From: Winogradskyella ouciana | Lineage (GTDB): Bacteria > Bacteroidota > Bacteroidia > Flavobacteriales > Flavobacteriaceae | NCBI RefSeq assembly: GCF_009709615.1 | Contig: NZ_WJYA01000007.1 | Span: 164,338 to 228,337, forward strand | DNA: 64,000 nucleotides | Direction: 5' to 3' | In this document: in pieces, positions 44,864-53,844 of the stretch | Position numbering within the stretch: the first letter of the stretch is position 1 | Layout: every line of letters begins with the position of its first letter | Made by a program: the position numbers and the translations under genes | The notes under the pieces: model-generated | What the model saw: only the letters and a program-made list of their open reading frames with translations | What the model was told of the DNA's origin: nothing | Database searches by the model: none

Positions 44864-45358
44864 ATAAGCTTCATAAGGTTGTTTAGACAAATTCACATGC
44901 ACATGCTCAAAAAGCGAGGTAGATAAAGAGATACCTTTAAAATCTGCCTTAACAGGGAATTTTTTATGATTGCGGTTTACCAAAACAGCCGTTTTAAATT
45001 GTTTTAAAGGCACATCTAAAAAGTGTTTTATACCATATATAAGTGTACTGCCAGAATTTAAGACATCATCAATGAGTACAATAGATTTATTGGTGTAATC
45101 TTCTTTATCAATTGATGTTTTTATAGGGCTAGTCGGTTCTTTTTTGTCTATAGTAACCTTACATAGATTAGACTCAATATCAGAAATCTTATCTAGCTGT
45201 TGTTTTATTTTTCGAGCTAAAATGTAACCGTTACTTTCAATACCAGCTATTACAATTTCAGTTTCATCAACATTACATTCATAAATCTGATAAGCTATAC
45301 GTTTTATCTTATGCTCAATTTCCTTGTGACTTAAAATTGTATTTTTTGTTAGTGTCAT
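44855..45358 (-). CDS. phosphoribosyltransferase family protein
   Basis: 167 residues with a type I PRTase fold. The PRPP-binding motif is SIVLIDDVLNSGSTLIYGI near residue 93, preceded by VIAGIESNGYILARKI. It is closest in look to PyrR-like or uracil/hypoxanthine PRTases, but no pyr genes or attenuator are next to it, and the base substrate cannot be read. A -7 box (TATCTTTG) lies at 45372-45379 on the minus strand, 13 bp upstream of the ATG. Confidence 0.85.
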   Translation of the reverse strand: MTLTKNTILSHKEIEHKIKRIAYQIYECNVDETEIVIAGIESNGYILARKIKQQLDKISDIESNLCKVTIDKKEPTSPIKTSIDKEDYTNKSIVLIDDVLNSGSTLIYGIKHFLDVPLKQFKTAVLVNRNHKKFPVKADFKGISLSTSLFEHVHVNLSKQPYEAYLD

Positions 45359-45371
45359 TTGCTATTTTTTA

Positions 45372-45379
45372 CAAAGATA
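45372..45379 (-). promoter_or_regulatory. -7 element of the phosphoribosyltransferase promoter
   Basis: On the minus strand TATCTTTG matches TAnnTTTG and sits 13 bp upstream of the start codon at 45358. Upstream sequence is in the end of the S4-protein gene and has no TTG at the right distance. Confidence 0.45.
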
Positions 45380-45394
45380 AAGAATGGTTATTTA

Positions 45395-45763
45395 TTATTC
45401 TTCCTCATAGAAGTCATCAATATCTCGTCTGTCTTTTTTTGTAGGTCGCCCAGTTCCTTTTTTCCTGTAATAATCTTTGCTATACTTTAAGAGTTCTTTA
45501 GCAGCAAATGCATCTTTAGGAGTTGTATCCGTTCTATAAATATCTACAAGCTTGGCACCGACACGATTTGGAGGTATGTCATTAACCGTTAATTGGTAAA
45601 TGACTTGATCCTTTCTTAACTCAATTTTATCCGTTGGATACACCTCTCGCGATGGTTTTGCTACAACACCATTAACTTTAATGTGCCCTTTTTTACAAGC
45701 TTTTGTTGCAACACTGCGAGTTTTGTAATACCGCACACACCATAAATATTTATCAATACGCAT
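45395..45763 (-). CDS. S4-domain RNA-binding protein, Hsp15-like
   Basis: 122 residues. The N-terminal S4 domain (MRIDKYLWCVRYYKTRSVAT, KGHIKVNGVVAKPSREV) is that of Hsp15/RqcP-type proteins, which bind 50S subunits with stalled nascent chains. The C-terminal tail is basic and then acidic (KKGTGRPTKKDRRDIDDFYE), also usual for this group. Same strand as the phosphoribosyltransferase, 36 bp upstream. Confidence 0.88.
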   Translation of the reverse strand: MRIDKYLWCVRYYKTRSVATKACKKGHIKVNGVVAKPSREVYPTDKIELRKDQVIYQLTVNDIPPNRVGAKLVDIYRTDTTPKDAFAAKELLKYSKDYYRKKGTGRPTKKDRRDIDDFYEEE

Positions 45764-45897
45764 ATATTTTTTAACTAAAATCTACGTTAATCTTATTGTA
45801 CAAAAATATTATTTTAATGTATCTTGCGGCCAATAATTAAGCAATAATGAACCTTGTAATGGATTTGTGGTAACCTATTACATGAAATACTAAAAAT

Positions 45898-46839
45898 ATG
45901 AAACTAAAATCTCTAAAATTAACACTTTGTTTAATGGCACTTGTAGTCGTCTTTAATTCTTGTAAAGAAGATGATGGACCTACTGTAACATTTGAAGAAA
46001 GAGATAGAACCGAACAGCAAATGGCAGATAAGGATTCTATCATGGATTATTTAAATACACATTACTACAATTCTAGCTTGTTTGAAAGTGGTACCAATCA
46101 CAGAATAGATGATATCCTTATTACTGAATTGTTAGAGGGCGAAACTGTACCAGACGGTAATACTCTGCTTATTAATGCTGTAGAAACACATTCTACAACC
46201 TATCTAGAAACTGATTACGAATATTATATTTTACGACTTAATCAAGGTGGAGGTGAAGCTCCTAAATTTACGGATGAAGTACGTGTAAGATATGAAGGGT
46301 TCTTAGTTGAGACTGAAGATATATTTGATGGAGTAGCTACACCAATTGATCTGCCTATGCAAGGTATAGGATTTGCTGGCGGAGTAATTAGAGGCTGGCA
46401 ACTTATTTTACCAGAATTTAATACCGCGAGTAGTTTTATGACTAACAATGGTATTGTAGAATACGACGATTATGGTTTGGGAGTAATGTTCATCCCATCA
46501 GGATTAGCTTATTTTTCTGGAAGTCAACCAGATATTCCTGCATATTCTAGTTTAGTTTTTAAGTTTGAATTGTTACAATATCAAGAAGATGATCATGATA
46601 GTGATGGTGTACCTTCACACCTAGAAGATCTTAATGGTAACCTTGATGTATTAGATGATGATACTGATGAAGATGGAGCGCCAGATTATATAGATTTGGA
46701 TGATGATGGAGACGGTGTATTAACCATTCATGAAGATTTAAATGAAGATGGTGATCCTACCAATGACGATTCAGATAATGATGGAATTCCTAATTACTTA
46801 GATGCAGATTCTACCCAATCTAATCAGGAAGATTCATAG
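45898..46839 (+). CDS. FKBP-type isomerase lipoprotein with Asp-rich C-terminus
   Basis: 313 residues. The lipoprotein signal is [22 protein letters not shown] (Cys22). An FKBP-type prolyl isomerase domain covers about 115-228 ([50 protein letters not shown]). The tail (about 232-305) is very rich in Asp, with thrombospondin type 3-like Ca2+-binding repeats ([45 protein letters not shown]). FKBP lipoproteins of flavobacteria aid folding of envelope proteins. Confidence 0.87.
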   Translation: MKLKSLKLTLCLMALVVVFNSCKEDDGPTVTFEERDRTEQQMADKDSIMDYLNTHYYNSSLFESGTNHRIDDILITELLEGETVPDGNTLLINAVETHSTTYLETDYEYYILRLNQGGGEAPKFTDEVRVRYEGFLVETEDIFDGVATPIDLPMQGIGFAGGVIRGWQLILPEFNTASSFMTNNGIVEYDDYGLGVMFIPSGLAYFSGSQPDIPAYSSLVFKFELLQYQEDDHDSDGVPSHLEDLNGNLDVLDDDTDEDGAPDYIDLDDDGDGVLTIHEDLNEDGDPTNDDSDNDGIPNYLDADSTQSNQEDS

Positions 46840-46857
46840 ATTCTATGTTATAAAAAT

Positions 46858-46888
46858 AAAAAGCCGCTTATGAGCGGCTTTTTTTTTG
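46858..46888. terminator. bidirectional terminator between FKBP and beta-barrel genes
   Basis: GCCGCT / AGCGGC with a 4-base loop is extended by A and T runs on both sides and followed by eight T residues on the plus strand. It serves the two convergent genes. Confidence 0.85.
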
Positions 46889-46905
46889 ATATTTATTGAT
46901 GCTTT

Positions 46906-47505
46906 TTATAAAGCAATAGATAAACTTAAGATTAATTGATCTGGTCTTGTATCAATTCTACTTGCTGTACCAGAACCTAAATTGTTGTTTATAAAAGTAG
47001 CTTCGTTATCATTAAAGCCTCTTTCATATCTCAAATCGATTCCAACTTTATTAAAGCTTAATCCAATTCCGAAATTTAGACCTACTGTAAAATCGTCTTC
47101 CACATTATCTATTTCAATCCCATCAAATTCTGTATCAAGGATATATTGTAGTGAAGGACCTCCAAAAACACTTATTGGCCCTAGAACTTTTAGACCTACC
47201 AAAAGTGGCGCATCAAGTTTTCTTACATTAAAATCATTATTCTCGTAATCACTTTTTGTTGCTGTGTAGATTAATTCTGGTCTAAAGTAAAGTCTGTCTC
47301 CAATTTTACCGAAGATACCAACATGGTAACCGATATTACGATCAGGGTTTTTTGCATTTTCACCGATGGATTCAAAGTAATCTCCGTTGGCACTATAGTT
47401 TAAACCGCCTTTAAACCCAAAAGCACTTCCTTCCTGAGCACTTATACTAAAACTAAATAATGCTAAAATTGCAGCTAAGAAAGCTGACTTTTTTAAATTT
47501 TTCAT
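46906..47505 (-). CDS. outer-membrane beta-barrel (porin-family) protein
   Basis: 199 residues. The signal peptide ends SISAQ near residue 24. The mature part has the alternating strand pattern of an eight-stranded barrel (GFKGGLNYSANGD, YHVGIFGKIGDRLYFRPELI, VGLNFGIGLSFNKVGIDLRY), and the terminal strand QLILSLSIAL fits the BAM recognition signal. It matches the DUF/PF13568-type 'outer membrane beta-barrel' group. Ligand unknown. Confidence 0.85.
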   Translation of the reverse strand: MKNLKKSAFLAAILALFSFSISAQEGSAFGFKGGLNYSANGDYFESIGENAKNPDRNIGYHVGIFGKIGDRLYFRPELIYTATKSDYENNDFNVRKLDAPLLVGLKVLGPISVFGGPSLQYILDTEFDGIEIDNVEDDFTVGLNFGIGLSFNKVGIDLRYERGFNDNEATFINNNLGSGTASRIDTRPDQLILSLSIAL

Positions 47506-47559
47506 ATTGTTCGTTTTTAAGATTAGGTATCTAATATCAAAAACGTTGCCAAGATGAAG

Positions 47560-48513
47560 TTATTTTCTTTTTAAAACTTTTTTTACCGCTTTCTCTATAG
47601 CAGAACTATTCAAACCATATTTATCCATGAGTTGAGCTGGCGTACCAGATTCACCAAATGTATCGTTTGTAGCAACAAACTCTTGAGGTGTTGGTTGGTG
47701 CAATGCCAAAACCCTGGCAACACTTTCTCCTAGACCACCTAAATAGTTGTGTTCCTCCGCAGTTACTACGCAACCTGTTTTAGAAACAGAATCTAAAATG
47801 GCATTGTCGTCTAAAGGCTTAATAGTGTGAATATTGATAACTTCAGCACCAATACCTTCTTCGTGTAATGCTTTTGCTGCTTCTAGAGCTTCCCAAACTA
47901 AATGACCTGTTGCCACTATGGTAACATCGTTTCCGTCGGTAAGTTTTACAGCCTTTCCTATTTCAAAATCACCATTCTCTGGAGTGAAGTTAGCCACTTT
48001 AGGTCTTCCAAATCTTAAGTAAACAGGACCATGATGTTTTGCTATAGCTAAAGTTGCCGCTTTTGTTTGGTTATAATCACAGGTGTTGATTACTGTCATC
48101 CCAGGAAGCATCTTCATTAAGCCAATATCTTCAAGAATTTGGTGGGTTGCTCCATCCTCACCAAGAGTTACACCAGCATGAGACGCACATATTTTTACAT
48201 TTTTATCTGAGTAAGCAACACTTTGTCTTATCTGGTCATAAACTCTACCTGTTGAGAAGTTAGCAAAAGTCCCAGTAAATGGAATTTTACCTCCAATGGT
48301 CATACCTGCTGCAATACCTATCATATTAGCCTCTGCAATACCAACCTGAAAAAAACGTTCTGGGTGGTTGGCTTTAAACTCATCCATTTTTAATGAACCC
48401 GTTAAATCTGCACAGAGTGCGACAACATTTTCATTGGTTTTGCCCAATTCTGTTAAACCAGCTCCAAAGCCAGAGCGTGTATCTTTATTTCCTGTGTTTG
48501 TATATGTTTTCAT
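47560..48513 (-). CDS. transketolase, C-terminal subunit
   Basis: 317 residues from ATG 48513; the longer frame would start at a GTG inside a hairpin repeat. It carries the pyrimidine-binding and C-terminal domains of transketolase: RSGFGAGLTELGKTNENVVA, catalytic-site region MIGIAAGMTIGGKIPFTG, SHAGVTLGEDGATHQILEDI and VTAEEHNYLGGLGESVARVL. With the preceding N-terminal subunit it makes a two-piece transketolase of the pentose phosphate pathway, as in many Bacteroidota and Archaea. The gap to the upstream subunit is 42 bp. Confidence 0.93.
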   Translation of the reverse strand: MKTYTNTGNKDTRSGFGAGLTELGKTNENVVALCADLTGSLKMDEFKANHPERFFQVGIAEANMIGIAAGMTIGGKIPFTGTFANFSTGRVYDQIRQSVAYSDKNVKICASHAGVTLGEDGATHQILEDIGLMKMLPGMTVINTCDYNQTKAATLAIAKHHGPVYLRFGRPKVANFTPENGDFEIGKAVKLTDGNDVTIVATGHLVWEALEAAKALHEEGIGAEVINIHTIKPLDDNAILDSVSKTGCVVTAEEHNYLGGLGESVARVLALHQPTPQEFVATNDTFGESGTPAQLMDKYGLNSSAIEKAVKKVLKRK

Positions 48514-48517
48514 AGTA

Positions 48518-48537
48518 ATGCCCACGAAAGTGGGTAT
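48518..48537. repeat. small palindromic repeat between transketolase subunits
   Basis: ATGCCCAC-GAAA-GTGGGTAT forms a compact tetraloop hairpin that ends five bases upstream of the C-terminal subunit start codon. This type of short hairpin (CCCxC-GAAA-GxGGG) recurs between genes in Flavobacteriaceae. Confidence 0.65.
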
Positions 48538-48555
48538 CTTTTTAATTAATAACTA

Positions 48556-49401
48556 TTAGTAGTCTCCTAAAGTTTCAGGATTTTGCGCTAAGCCTATTTC
48601 TAGTTGCTCGTCATTTGGTGCCTTGCCATGCCAAGCGTGTGTATGCATCATAAAATCCACACCATTACCCATTACCGTTTGTAAAAGCACGCAAACAGGT
48701 TTTCCTTTTCCGGTCATTGTTTTAGCTTCAGCCATACCTTTTAGAATGGCTTCAATATTATTACCATTTTTTATTTCTAAAACGGTCCATCCAAAGGCTT
48801 CAAATTTTGCTCTTAAATTTCCTAGAGGTAAAACATTATGCGTGGCTCCGTCAATTTGTTGACCGTTTACATCTATGGTAGAAATTAAGTTGTCTATTTT
48901 GTTTCCGGCAGCATACATTATAGCTTCCCAATTCTGTCCTTCCTGTAACTCGCCATCACCATGCAAACTGTAAACTAAATGCTTATCGTTATTTAGTTTT
49001 TTAGTTTCAGCAGCACCAATAGCCACAGACATTCCTTGTCCTAGCGAACCAGAGGCTACACGGACACCTGGTAAACCTTCGTGAGTGGTTGGGTGACCTT
49101 GTAAACGAGAATCTATTAACCTAAACGTATTGAGTTCATCAACAGGAAAATATCCAGCTCTTGCTAAAACACTATAAAAAACTGGTGAGATATGACCGTT
49201 GGACAGAAAGAATAGATCTTCTCCAATACCGTCCATATCAAAACCGTCCTTGGTTTCCATAATTTCGTTATAAAGCGAAACAAAAAATTCGGCACAACCA
49301 AGTGAACCTCCTGGATGCCCAGAATTTACTTTATGTACCATACGTAAAATATCTCTACGAACTTGAGTAGTTAAATCTTCTAATTGCTGAATGTTTGGCA
49401 T
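48556..49401 (-). CDS. transketolase, N-terminal subunit
   Basis: 281 residues from ATG 49401, chosen because the promoter covers the longer opening at 49428. It holds the thiamine-diphosphate pyrophosphate domain: VNSGHPGGSLGCAEFFVSLY, LSNGHISPVFYS, SLGQGMSVAIGAAE, the GDG-N Mg2+ motif YSLHGDGELQEGQNWEAIMY, and VMGNGVDFMMHTHAWHGKAP. It forms the active enzyme only with the downstream subunit. Promoter at 49426-49455. Confidence 0.93.
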   Translation of the reverse strand: MPNIQQLEDLTTQVRRDILRMVHKVNSGHPGGSLGCAEFFVSLYNEIMETKDGFDMDGIGEDLFFLSNGHISPVFYSVLARAGYFPVDELNTFRLIDSRLQGHPTTHEGLPGVRVASGSLGQGMSVAIGAAETKKLNNDKHLVYSLHGDGELQEGQNWEAIMYAAGNKIDNLISTIDVNGQQIDGATHNVLPLGNLRAKFEAFGWTVLEIKNGNNIEAILKGMAEAKTMTGKGKPVCVLLQTVMGNGVDFMMHTHAWHGKAPNDEQLEIGLAQNPETLGDY

Positions 49402-49425
49402 ATTGCGTTGCTTAAATTGATGGTG

Positions 49426-49455
49426 CAAAAATAGTTTTTTATAAGCCCCTTACAA
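49426..49455 (-). promoter_or_regulatory. promoter of the split transketolase operon
   Basis: On the minus strand TTG (49453-49455), a 19-bp spacer and TATTTTTG (49426-49433) make an exact consensus. The start site near 49420 gives a leader of about 18 bases before ATG 49401. Confidence 0.75.
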
Positions 49456-49541
49456 AAACGGATTGCAGTCACTTATTAACGATTTTGAGGATTTGCTAAC
49501 AATTTTAAACTTTATTAAGACATGAATGCAATTGAGTTATT

Positions 49542-49549
49542 TATATTTG
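49542..49549 (+). promoter_or_regulatory. -7 element of the tgt promoter
   Basis: TATATTTG followed by CC matches the -7 consensus and lies 18 bp upstream of the tgt ATG at 49568. No suitable TTG upstream. Confidence 0.5.
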
Positions 49550-49567
49550 CCAGCAGACATAATTTTG

Positions 49568-50698
49568 ATGAATTTTAAACGCTTAGCAAAAGATAAAGAC
49601 ACAAAGGCCAGAGCTGGAGTTATAACTACGGATCATGGTACAATTGAAACTCCGATTTTTATGCCTGTTGGTACGGTAGCTTCTGTTAAAGGAGTACATC
49701 AACGCGAGTTAAAGAACGATATCAATCCAGATATTATCCTTGGTAATACCTATCATTTATATCTAAGACCACAAACACCAATTTTAGAACAAGCTGGTGG
49801 ACTACACAAGTTCATGAACTGGGATCGAAATATTTTGACGGATTCTGGTGGTTATCAAGTGTATTCATTATCTGCAAACCGAAAAATTAAGGAAGAGGGA
49901 GTAAAGTTCAGGTCTCACATCGATGGGAGTTATCATTTTTTCACTCCAGAAAATGTAATGGAAGTACAACGCAGTATTGGAGCAGATATAATAATGGCAT
50001 TTGATGAGTGTACACCATACCCTTGTGATTATAACTATGCAAAACGCTCTATGCACATGACGCACCGTTGGTTAGAGCGTTGCTTAACGCATTTAAAAAA
50101 GACACCGTTCAAATACGATTATGAACAAACGTTTTTTCCAATAGTTCAAGGAAGTACTTATAAAGATTTAAGACAACAGTCTGCAGAATATATTGCTAAT
50201 GCAGGAGCTGAAGGAAATGCCATAGGAGGCTTATCCGTTGGCGAACCAGCCGAAGAAATGTATGCCATGACCGAAGTTGTATGTGATATCTTACCAGAAG
50301 ATAAACCAAGATATCTTATGGGAGTAGGTACACCAATCAATATACTAGAGAATATAGCGTTAGGTGTAGATATGTTTGATTGTGTGATGCCAACAAGAAA
50401 TGCCAGAAACGGTATGTTGTTTACAGCTCATGGAACCATTAACATTAAAAACAAAAAGTGGGCAGATGATTTCTCACCAATAGATGAAATGGGAATCACT
50501 TTTGTAGATACCGAGTATAGTAAAGCCTATTTAAAGCATTTATTTACGGTTAAAGAGTTGCTAGGTATGCAAATAGCTACTATTCATAATCTTGGTTTTT
50601 ATCTGTGGTTGGTAAGAGAAGCGAGAAAACATATTATAGAAGGTGATTTTGGAGCCTGGAAAGACAAGATGGTAAAACAAATGGATAAAAGATTATAA
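49568..50698 (+). CDS. tgt: tRNA-guanine transglycosylase
   Basis: 376 residues from ATG 49568; an in-frame TTG-type opening at 49526 spans the promoter and is rejected. TGT swaps guanine-34 for preQ1 in GUN-anticodon tRNAs on the way to queuosine. Motifs present: TPIFMPVGTVASVKGV, ILTDSGGYQVYSLS (nucleophile/acid region), GADIIMAFDECTPYPCDYNY, GGLSVGEPAEEMY and MGVGTPINILENIALGVDMF. The usual zinc Cys set (CxCxxC) is absent: the 300s region reads ARNGMLFTAHGTINIKNKKW and IDEMGITFVDTEYSKAYLKH. Confidence 0.94.
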   Translation: MNFKRLAKDKDTKARAGVITTDHGTIETPIFMPVGTVASVKGVHQRELKNDINPDIILGNTYHLYLRPQTPILEQAGGLHKFMNWDRNILTDSGGYQVYSLSANRKIKEEGVKFRSHIDGSYHFFTPENVMEVQRSIGADIIMAFDECTPYPCDYNYAKRSMHMTHRWLERCLTHLKKTPFKYDYEQTFFPIVQGSTYKDLRQQSAEYIANAGAEGNAIGGLSVGEPAEEMYAMTEVVCDILPEDKPRYLMGVGTPINILENIALGVDMFDCVMPTRNARNGMLFTAHGTINIKNKKWADDFSPIDEMGITFVDTEYSKAYLKHLFTVKELLGMQIATIHNLGFYLWLVREARKHIIEGDFGAWKDKMVKQMDKRL

Positions 50699-50701
50699 GG
50701 C

Positions 50702-51778
50702 TTGAAAATCTTAGATTGGTACATATTAAAACGTTACTTGTTTACATTTCTCATGATGTTGCTACTGTTTATTCCTATAGGAATTACAGTAGATCTCGCT
50801 GAAAAAGTAGGTAAAATTTTAGAGAACAAAGCCCCTTTTGGTGAAGTAACCGCATACTATATAGACTTTACGGTTTACTTTGCTAACCTATTGTTTCCAC
50901 TGTTCTTATTTCTATCCGTGATTTGGTTTACGTCTAAGTTGGCCAATAATACAGAGATTGTCGCTTTTTTAAGTTCAGGAGTGTCATTTTCTAGATTTTT
51001 AAGACCATACTTAATAGGTGCCACCATTGTTGCTGGATTTGCTTTGGTTTTGGGCATGTATTTAGCACCAATTGCAAGTCAAGGCTTTAATGAATTTAAA
51101 TTCAAATACTTAAAAAAGAACAAACAAGTACAAAAGACAAGAGATGTTTATCAGCAAATCAATGATAATGATTATATCTATGTAAGTAATTTTATTCCTG
51201 AACGTAAAGTGGGTATGAATTTTACTTACGAACATTTTGAGGGCAATGAGTTGAAGTATAAAATATTTGCTGATAATATTAGATATATAGAAAAAGACAG
51301 TGCATATAGACTGACATCTTTTCTGAAGAGATCCTTTGAAAACGGAATAGAAACTGTAGAAAAGGAAAGAAGAAAAGATATAAAATTGCCTTTTGAACTT
51401 GAAGACTTAACACCTGTTGAATATGCAGCTGAAACCAAATCCTATGGAGAGCTGTTAAAATTTATTGAAGCAGAGAAAAGACGAGGTTCACCCAATATAG
51501 GTCGTTATGAGGTTGTTCTGCTCAAAAAATGGAGCTTACCGGTTTCCATATTTATTCTTACCATTATAGCTGTGGCGGTTTCATCCGTTAAACGTCGTGG
51601 AGGTATGGGAGTCAATTTGGCATTTGGTATTGCCATAGCCATGATCTACGTTTTCTTCGATAAGATTTTTGGTGTTATGGCAGAACAGTCTAATTTCCCT
51701 GCAATCATCGCGGTATGGTTTCCTAATGTATTATTTGGTATTTTAGCAGTATACCTTCTGCAAAATGCCAAACGCTAA
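50702..51778 (+). CDS. lptG: LptF/LptG-family lipopolysaccharide transport permease
   Basis: 358 residues, starting with TTG at 50702, three bases after tgt; the first ATG would delete most of the first helix. It has the YjgP/YjgQ fold: helices near 8-28, 55-75 and 95-118, a periplasmic beta-jellyroll (about 140-245), then three helices near 272-355. It moves LPS from the inner membrane toward the LptA bridge with LptB. It begins KILDWYILKRYLFTFLMMLL, the pattern of flavobacterial LptG, though LptF cannot be fully excluded. It overlaps the next gene by 14 bp. Confidence 0.88.
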   Translation: MKILDWYILKRYLFTFLMMLLLFIPIGITVDLAEKVGKILENKAPFGEVTAYYIDFTVYFANLLFPLFLFLSVIWFTSKLANNTEIVAFLSSGVSFSRFLRPYLIGATIVAGFALVLGMYLAPIASQGFNEFKFKYLKKNKQVQKTRDVYQQINDNDYIYVSNFIPERKVGMNFTYEHFEGNELKYKIFADNIRYIEKDSAYRLTSFLKRSFENGIETVEKERRKDIKLPFELEDLTPVEYAAETKSYGELLKFIEAEKRRGSPNIGRYEVVLLKKWSLPVSIFILTIIAVAVSSVKRRGGMGVNLAFGIAIAMIYVFFDKIFGVMAEQSNFPAIIAVWFPNVLFGILAVYLLQNAKR

Positions 51779-52673
51779 ACTAAAGCATTACCTTCATTTA
51801 CACTTGCTGGTTTTCATTGCTGGTTTTACAGCTATTTTAGGTGAATTGATCACTATTGGCGCTTTAGCTTTGGTCTGGTACAGAATGGCTATAGCCGGAA
51901 TTTTGATGCTCTTATACATTAAAATCATCAGATTAAACATTAAAATCACTAAACGTACCTTTTTGCAATTTTCTGCTGCGGGTATCATTATAGCGCTACA
52001 TTGGATCACTTTTTTTGAAGCCATTAATCAAGCTAATGTATCCATTGCATTGGCTATGTTTTCTTCGGGCGCATTTTTTGCTTCGTTTATAGAGCCTATA
52101 TTTTTCAAAAGACGAATTTTAGGTTACGAAATCTTATTTGGTCTAATAGTGATTTTGGGTGTATTCCTAATAACTAGTAGTGAAATGGGATATATCAACG
52201 GTATTGTTTTAGGTCTGCTTTCAGCACTGTTTTCAACCTTGTTTGCAGTCATTAATGGACGATTTATTGAACGTTATAATGCCACGGTGATTTCGTTTTA
52301 CGAGTTTATAAGCGGTGTGCTTTTTTTAACAGTGTTTATCCTTTTGTCAGGTATGGAATTCAATGCTGAATTTTTTACGCTTTCGCAAATGGATTGGATT
52401 TATATTTTCATTTTAGCATCAGTCTGTACAGCATATGCTTTTATAGGAGCGGTTGAAGTAATGCGATATATTAGTCCGTACACTGTAATTTTAAGCTATA
52501 ATTTAGAACCAGTTTATGGTATAGCTATGGCATTGATATTATTTCCCGAAACGGAGAAAATGTCTCCACAGTTTTATATAGGTGCTACTCTGGTGATTGC
52601 AACTGTACTTATGGATGCGGTATTGAAAAACTACAAAAAGCGAAAAACCAAAACCAATACAATTATCAATTAA
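51765..52673 (+). CDS. EamA (DMT superfamily) transporter
   Basis: 302 residues with ten predicted membrane helices in two EamA repeats (about 10-140 and 148-290). Typical stretches are ALALVWYRMAIAGILMLLYI, AAGIIIALHWITFFEAINQA and YTVILSYNLEPVYGIAMALI, the latter with the conserved E-P pair. Family members export amino acids or other small molecules. Substrate unknown. Coupled to lptG by a 14-bp overlap. Confidence 0.88.
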   Translation: MPNAKLKHYLHLHLLVFIAGFTAILGELITIGALALVWYRMAIAGILMLLYIKIIRLNIKITKRTFLQFSAAGIIIALHWITFFEAINQANVSIALAMFSSGAFFASFIEPIFFKRRILGYEILFGLIVILGVFLITSSEMGYINGIVLGLLSALFSTLFAVINGRFIERYNATVISFYEFISGVLFLTVFILLSGMEFNAEFFTLSQMDWIYIFILASVCTAYAFIGAVEVMRYISPYTVILSYNLEPVYGIAMALILFPETEKMSPQFYIGATLVIATVLMDAVLKNYKKRKTKTNTIIN

Positions 52674-52678
52674 CTTAT

Positions 52679-52686
52679 TATATTTG
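52679..52686 (+). promoter_or_regulatory. -7 element of the accA promoter
   Basis: TATATTTG followed by CATA matches the -7 consensus, 35 bp upstream of the accA ATG. No TTG at the right distance. Confidence 0.5.
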
Positions 52687-52721
52687 CATACTAACTAAAA
52701 CAAAAAACAATTTCAAATTGT

Positions 52722-53675
52722 ATGGAATACTTAGAGTTTGAATTACCCATAAAAGAACTAGAAGAACAGCTATCTAAATGTCAAATCATTGGTGAGGAAA
52801 GTGATGTAGATGTCACCGAAACCTGTAAGCAGATTGAGAAAAAACTAGCTGAGACCAAAAAAGAAATTTATAAGAATCTCACAGCTTGGCAACGTGTTCA
52901 GTTGTCTCGTCATCCAGACAGACCTTATACTTTAGACCATATTAAAGCGCTTTGCGGAGAGACATTTTTAGAACTTCATGGAGATAGAAATGTTAAGGAC
53001 GACAAAGCCATGATTGGTGGTCTTGGAAAAATTGGAGATCAATCGTACATGTTCATTGGACAACAAAAAGGTTATAACACAAAAACAAGACAGTACCGTA
53101 ATTTCGGAATGTCGAATCCAGAGGGTTATCGCAAAGCTTTGCGTTTAATGAAATCTGCCGAAAAATTTGGAATTCCTGTTGTGACTTTAATAGATACTCC
53201 TGGTGCTTATCCAGGACTGGAAGCTGAAGAGCGAGGGCAAGGAGAAGCAATAGCAAGAAATATTCTAGAAATGTCACGTCTTAAAGTGCCAATCATTACT
53301 GTCATCATTGGAGAAGGAGCTTCAGGTGGTGCATTGGGTATTGGAGTAGGAGATAAAGTGATGATGTTAGAGAATACATGGTACTCGGTTATCTCACCAG
53401 AGTCTTGTTCTTCTATTTTATGGAGAAGTTGGGAATATAAAGAACAAGCTGCTGAGGCATTAAAACTAACTGCTAAGGATATGAAGCGCATGAAGCTTGT
53501 GGACCAAATTATTAAAGAACCACTTGGTGGAGCTCATACTAATAGAGAAAAAACATTTTCAGCTGTTAAAGATGCGATAGTTAAATCTTATGAAGAGCTC
53601 AAAAACTTATCACCAAAAGAACTGGTGAAACAACGCATGGAAAAATATGATGAAATGGGAGTCTATAAAGATTAA
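52722..53675 (+). CDS. accA: acetyl-CoA carboxylase carboxyltransferase subunit alpha
   Basis: 317 residues, standard AccA length. With AccD it transfers the carboxyl from biotin to acetyl-CoA to give malonyl-CoA for fatty-acid synthesis. Motifs present are [15 protein letters not shown] at the N-terminus, [54 protein letters not shown] and [20 protein letters not shown] (oxyanion-hole glycines). No accD is nearby, as is usual in this group. Confidence 0.96.
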   Translation: MEYLEFELPIKELEEQLSKCQIIGEESDVDVTETCKQIEKKLAETKKEIYKNLTAWQRVQLSRHPDRPYTLDHIKALCGETFLELHGDRNVKDDKAMIGGLGKIGDQSYMFIGQQKGYNTKTRQYRNFGMSNPEGYRKALRLMKSAEKFGIPVVTLIDTPGAYPGLEAEERGQGEAIARNILEMSRLKVPIITVIIGEGASGGALGIGVGDKVMMLENTWYSVISPESCSSILWRSWEYKEQAAEALKLTAKDMKRMKLVDQIIKEPLGGAHTNREKTFSAVKDAIVKSYEELKNLSPKELVKQRMEKYDEMGVYKD

Positions 53676-53701
53676 ATCCACTAAACATAGGTAACTAAAA
53701 A

Positions 53702-53730
53702 AAACTGAGGTTTAAGCTTCGGTTTTTTTT
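53702..53730 (+). terminator. accA terminator
   Basis: ACTGAGG pairs with CTTCGGT (two G-T wobbles) around TTTAAG and is followed by a run of eight T residues. Confidence 0.7.
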
Positions 53731-53830
53731 ATCGCTATTAACAATATATTTAAGTTATTAACAGTTAGATTGTTGAAGACCTGTTGAGATTGAAAATTGA
53801 TTAGTATGCAGTTCGTCGATACTATTTAAC

Positions 53831-53838
53831 TACTTTTG
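53831..53838 (+). promoter_or_regulatory. -7 element abutting the dnaB ATG
   Basis: TACTTTTG matches TAnnTTTG and ends 6 bp before the ATG at 53845. A transcript from it would begin at or very near the start codon. Confidence 0.45.
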
Positions 53839-53844
53839 TTCCTT

